Below, piece after piece: positions 6,635 to 9,006 of a stretch of DNA of 9,006 bases (within the stretch, counting starts at the first letter, position 1; every line of letters starts with the position of its first letter). Position numbers and translations under genes: made by a program. A model generated the notes under the pieces. The model made no database searches. It saw only the letters and a list, made by a program, of their open reading frames with translations, and was not told the DNA's origin. The DNA comes from JBFWWW01 sp050245975 (GTDB lineage Bacteria; Pseudomonadota; Alphaproteobacteria; Rhizobiales; Hyphomicrobiaceae), in contig JBFWWW010000166.1 of NCBI GenBank assembly GCA_050245975.1, forward strand, positions 1-9,006, given 5' to 3'.

Positions 6635-7129
6635 ATGAGCAGCCAGCCGAAAATCGGCATCATCATGGGCAGTCTGTCGGACTGGCCGACCATGAAGCGC
6701 GCCGCCGACGTGCTCGACGAACTGGGCATCGCCTACGAGTCGAAAGTCGTCTCCGCGCACCGCACGCCGGACCGGCTCTACGAGTATGCCAAGACCGCAC
6801 GCGCACGCGGCCTCAAGGTCATCATCGCCGGCGCCGGCGGGGCCGCCCACCTGCCGGGCATGACCGCCTCCATGACGACGCTGCCGGTGCTGGGCGTGCC
6901 GGTGCACACGAAGGCGCTGTCGGGGCAGGACAGCCTGCTCTCCATCGTGCAGATGCCGGCGGGCGTGCCGGTCGGCACGCTGGCGATCGGCGATCCGGGC
7001 GCCACCAATGCAGGCCTGCTTGCGGCGCAGATCCTGGCGCTGCAGGACGAAGCGCTTGCCAAGCGGCTCGAGGCGCTGCGCGCGAAGCAGACGGCCTCCG
7101 TGCCGGATGCGCCCAAAGCCGATGCTTGA
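6635..7129 (+). CDS. purE: PurE, N5-carboxyaminoimidazole ribonucleotide mutase
   Basis: PurE converts N5-CAIR to CAIR in de novo purine synthesis, after PurK has made N5-CAIR. The 164-residue protein is the normal size for a class I bacterial PurE and has its motifs: GIIMGSLSDWPTM (8-20), VVSAHRTPDRL (38-48, with the catalytic His42), AGAGGAAHLPGM (65-76) and LLSIVQMPAGVPVGTLAIG (101-119). Together with a following purK this marks the two-step bacterial route rather than the single-step class II enzyme. The ATG at 6635 is preceded closely by AGGGG. The last 8 bases overlap the purK start. The C-terminal tail after about residue 155 is loose and Ala/Pro-rich. Confidence 0.97.
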   Translation: MSSQPKIGIIMGSLSDWPTMKRAADVLDELGIAYESKVVSAHRTPDRLYEYAKTARARGLKVIIAGAGGAAHLPGMTASMTTLPVLGVPVHTKALSGQDSLLSIVQMPAGVPVGTLAIGDPGATNAGLLAAQILALQDEALAKRLEALRAKQTASVPDAPKADA

Positions 7130-8237
7130 CCGCATAACCCCACCGCCGCTGCCGCCCGGCGCCACCATCGGCATCCTCGGCGGCGGCCAGCTCGGCCGCA
7201 TGCTGGCGATCGCCGCCGCACGGCTCGGCATCAAGACGCATGTGCTCTCCGATGCGCCGGGACCGGCCTTCGACGTCGCGACGCGGGCGACGCACGGCAG
7301 CTACGACGACAAGTCCGTGCTGGCGAGCTTCGCGGAGGGCGTCGAGTGCATCACCTACGAGTTCGAGAACGTCCCGCTGGACACGGCAGAGTTCCTCGCC
7401 GAGCACCGGCCGGTTCGGCCAGGGCCGCAGGCGCTCGCCGTGGCGCAGGACCGGCTGGCGGAAAAGACGTTCATCACCGGGCTCGGCATCGCAGTGGCGC
7501 CGTTCGCCGAGGTGAACAGCGCAGCCGATGCGGCAGCCGCGCTCAAGGCCTTCGACGCGCCGGCGATCCTGAAGACGCGCCGGCTCGGCTATGACGGCAA
7601 AGGCCAGGTCTCGCTCAGGCCCGGCGACAGCAGCGCCCGGGCGTGGGAGGAGATCGGCGGCAAGCCGGCCGTGCTGGAGCAGCGCATTGCGTTCACCCGC
7701 GAGGTGTCCGCACTGGTCGTGCGCGGGCTCGATGGCGAGACGATGTTCTACGACTGCCCGGCGAATACCCATGTGAACGGCATCCTCGACCAGTCGGTCG
7801 TGCCGTGCGGGCTGCCCGATCGCGACCAGGAAGACGCGCGCGAGATCGCGGGGCACATCGCGGCAGCGCTCGACTATGTCGGCGTGCTGGCCGTGGAGAT
7901 GTTCCACCTCGGACCTTCGGCGCCGGCCGGCAAGCGGCTCATCGTCAACGAGATCGCGCCGCGCGTGCACAACTCGGGACACTGGACGATCGATGCCTGC
8001 GCCGTGAGCCAGTTCGAGAACCACATCCGTGCGGTGGCGGGATGGCCGCTGGGGACGACCCGGCGGCATTCGGACGCGGAGATGCGCAACCTGATCGGTC
8101 CGCAGGCGCTCGACTGGCTGAAGCTGGCGCAGGACCCGGACGCCTGCCTGCATCTCTACGGCAAGCGCGACGCACGCGCCGGCCGCAAGATGGGGCACGT
8201 GACGCGGATCAGCCCGCGGTCGGCCGCCACCGACTGA
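7122..8237 (+). CDS. purK: PurK, N5-carboxyaminoimidazole ribonucleotide synthase
   Basis: PurK is an ATP-grasp enzyme that carboxylates aminoimidazole ribonucleotide with bicarbonate to give N5-CAIR, which PurE then rearranges. The 371-residue protein has the N-terminal fold with ILGGGQLGRMLAIAA (18-32), YEFENVP (79-85), the ATP-grasp region with KTRRLGYDGKGQ (151-162) and EQRIAFTREVS (186-196), the metal-binding NEIAPRVHNSGHWTID (276-291), and the C-terminal lobe with LHLYGKRDARAGRKMGHVT (343-361). Length and motifs are complete. The ATG at 7122 overlaps the end of purE by 8 bases and has no clear ribosome site of its own, so translation is probably coupled to purE. A longer in-frame open stretch starting at 7008 inside purE would add an Arg-rich head unlike the family. 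Confidence 0.97.
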   Translation: MLDRITPPPLPPGATIGILGGGQLGRMLAIAAARLGIKTHVLSDAPGPAFDVATRATHGSYDDKSVLASFAEGVECITYEFENVPLDTAEFLAEHRPVRPGPQALAVAQDRLAEKTFITGLGIAVAPFAEVNSAADAAAALKAFDAPAILKTRRLGYDGKGQVSLRPGDSSARAWEEIGGKPAVLEQRIAFTREVSALVVRGLDGETMFYDCPANTHVNGILDQSVVPCGLPDRDQEDAREIAGHIAAALDYVGVLAVEMFHLGPSAPAGKRLIVNEIAPRVHNSGHWTIDACAVSQFENHIRAVAGWPLGTTRRHSDAEMRNLIGPQALDWLKLAQDPDACLHLYGKRDARAGRKMGHVTRISPRSAATD

Positions 8238-8240
8238 GGC

Positions 8241-8528
8241 CTAGCGGCCGGTGAGGACGCCGGCGCAGGCTGCGGCGAGGAACAGAGCGATACCGAGCCC
8301 GACGGCAGCAACGGTCAGCGGCGAGAGCGCAAGACCGGCGGTCGCGTCGAGCACCGCCAGCGCCAGACACCAGAAGAGCGCCGATCCGAGCGACACAATG
8401 GCGATGCCGGCCAGACGGCCGGACCGCGGACGTTCGCGGGACGGCTCCGCGCCGGAAACAGGCCCTGCGAGAGGGCCGGACCGGACCGGAACGAGCGTAG
8501 CGATCCCGTTGCGCCTGGGAAGCCGCAT
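8241..8528 (-). CDS. Predicted small membrane protein with two helices, function unknown
   Basis: I do not recognise this protein. From the ATG at 8528 it has 95 residues: a basic, Pro/Arg-rich head (MRLPRRNGIA... to about 37) and two hydrophobic segments, about 40-61 (AGIAIVSLGSALFWCLALAVL) and 70-92 (PLTVAAVGLGIALFLAAACAG), joined by a short DATAGLALS link, then a short VLTGR end. Positive charge before the first helix suggests a cytoplasmic N-terminus. Third codon positions are GC-rich, as in real genes here. The stop lies 3 bases from the purK stop, with the genes converging. No strong ribosome site precedes 8528. The frame stays open upstream to 8795, but the added residues show no membrane or family pattern, so I kept the shorter form. 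A chance open frame remains possible. Confidence 0.55.
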   Translation of the reverse strand: MRLPRRNGIATLVPVRSGPLAGPVSGAEPSRERPRSGRLAGIAIVSLGSALFWCLALAVLDATAGLALSPLTVAAVGLGIALFLAAACAGVLTGR

Positions 8529-8683
8529 GCCATGCCAGACCCCGCGACGCGGCACGAACGACGGCGGGCAGACCGTGCATATACTGATTGCGGCCGCGGG
8601 TTGCAGAGACGGCTCGCCGCTGGCCGATGTTGTCCCCAGGAATCCAGGCAGCACGGCGCGCGATATGGCCCAAAGCACGCGGA

Positions 8684-8712
8684 TGGACAACACGACCGTC
8701 TTTTGATAGAAG
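8684..8712 (+). promoter_or_regulatory. Possible rpsU promoter
   Basis: TGGACA (8684-8689, five of six matches to TTGACA) is followed after 17 bases by TAGAAG (8707-8712, four of six matches to TATAAT), in a locally AT-richer patch. Transcription from here would give an rpsU leader of about 90-95 bases. That leader contains a perfect 6-base-pair hairpin, GTTGGC (8745-8750) and GCCAAC (8756-8761), with a 5-base loop. Its role, if any, is unknown. Confidence 0.42.
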
Positions 8713-8798
8713 CTGCGCCAAGCACGGGGCCGATCTCCGGGCGCGTTGGCGCATTGCCAACCTTCGGCGGCCCGATCGCATCCAAACGCAGCCATTTT

Positions 8799-8803
8799 GA
8801 GGA
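8799..8803 (+). promoter_or_regulatory. Ribosome binding site of rpsU
   Basis: GAGGA with a 9-base spacer to the TTG at 8813. The in-frame stop TAA at 8804-8806 lies between this site and the start, so no upstream start in this frame is possible and the site supports initiation at TTG. Confidence 0.7.
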
Positions 8804-8812
8804 TAACACCGC

Positions 8813-9006
8813 TTGCTGGTCCAGGTTCGCGACAACAACGTTGATCAAGCCCTGAAGGCGCTGAAGAAAAAGATGCAGCGCGAGGGCATTTTCCGCGAGA
8901 TGAAGCTCCGGAACTATTACGAGAAACCGTCAGAGAAGCGCGTTCGCGAGCAGGCCGAAGCGGTCCGCCGCGCCCGCAAGCTCGCCCGCAAGCGCGCCCA
9001 GCGCGA
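8813..9006 (+). CDS. rpsU: Ribosomal protein bS21 (partial, 64 residues visible)
   Basis: bS21 is a small basic protein of the 30S subunit that sits near the anti-Shine-Dalgarno region and helps initiation. The visible product reads (M)LVQVRDNNVDQALKALKKK and continues with MQREGIFREMKLRNYYEKPSEKR (21-43) and a strongly basic helix ending RRARKLARKRAQR (52-64). These segments match alphaproteobacterial S21, including the FREMK-R-YYEKPSEKR core. The start must be TTG at 8813 (or CTG at 8816) because TAA lies in frame at 8804 with no ATG after it; GAGGA is properly spaced. The gene runs off the window with no stop seen. Confidence 0.95.
   Translation, partial: MLVQVRDNNVDQALKALKKKMQREGIFREMKLRNYYEKPSEKRVREQAEAVRRARKLARKRAQR

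Noticed and set aside
6822..8198. Minus-strand open frame of 458 codons opposite purK and the end of purE
   Set aside because: Antisense shadow of two certain purine genes, rich in Arg and Ala, with a scrambled C-terminus and no recognisable domain.
8247..8264. GCCGG/CCGGC hairpin as a purK terminator
   Set aside because: The stem is only 5 pairs, has no T-run, and lies inside the predicted coding part of the convergent gene; such stems are common by chance in GC-rich DNA.
8529..8838. Upstream extensions of the two-helix membrane protein and other minus-strand frames running into the rpsU start
   Set aside because: They overlap the rpsU promoter and leader, show no helices or motifs, and the shorter ATG at 8528 gives a coherent protein.

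Overview
The window looks like a piece of a high-GC alphaproteobacterial chromosome, most likely of the order Hyphomicrobiales (Rhizobiales). This is inferred from gene order and protein style: a small DUF465 gene ending in LPDIIA just ahead of purE-purK, followed by an rpsU with alphaproteobacterial wording, next to a division and cell wall (dcw) cluster with GC-rich third codon positions. Genus cannot be decided from the sequence alone.

Left part (1-4543, minus strand): the head of the dcw cluster, read leftwards as mraZ, rsmH (mraW), ftsL, ftsI and murE (cut by the window edge). The genes are tightly packed: mraZ and rsmH probably overlap by an ATGA junction, ftsL and ftsI are 2 bases apart with a GTG start for ftsI, and murE follows ftsI after a 73-base gap. 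Together they encode the regulator of the cluster, a 16S rRNA methyltransferase, two divisome proteins (linker FtsL and septal transpeptidase FtsI) and a peptidoglycan precursor ligase.

Middle (4544-6296): a 371-base divergent intergenic region carries a striking set of 10-base-spaced ATGGG repeats (4696-4720, with weaker flanking copies), which I read as the MraZ operator. A TTGACA element facing mraZ lies inside it. Rightwards lies a 10-helix EamA/DMT-type permease of unknown substrate. It converges, across a terminator-like hairpin at 5799-5823, with a 58-residue DUF465 (YdcH-like) gene on the minus strand. A 258-base divergent spacer with an inverted repeat separates this from a second DUF465 gene on the plus strand.

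Right part (6297-9006): the second DUF465 gene, then purE and purK (overlapping by 8 bases), which carry out the two-step carboxylation of AIR in purine synthesis. A predicted two-helix membrane protein of unknown function converges on purK with only 3 bases between the stop codons. Finally the start of rpsU (ribosomal protein S21) appears, with a TTG start forced by an in-frame stop just upstream.

I see no mobile element, CRISPR array, tRNA, rRNA or defence system, and nothing that amounts to a new multi-gene system. The points most worth a second look are the MraZ operator layout, the divergent DUF465 pair and the uncharacterised two-helix protein.
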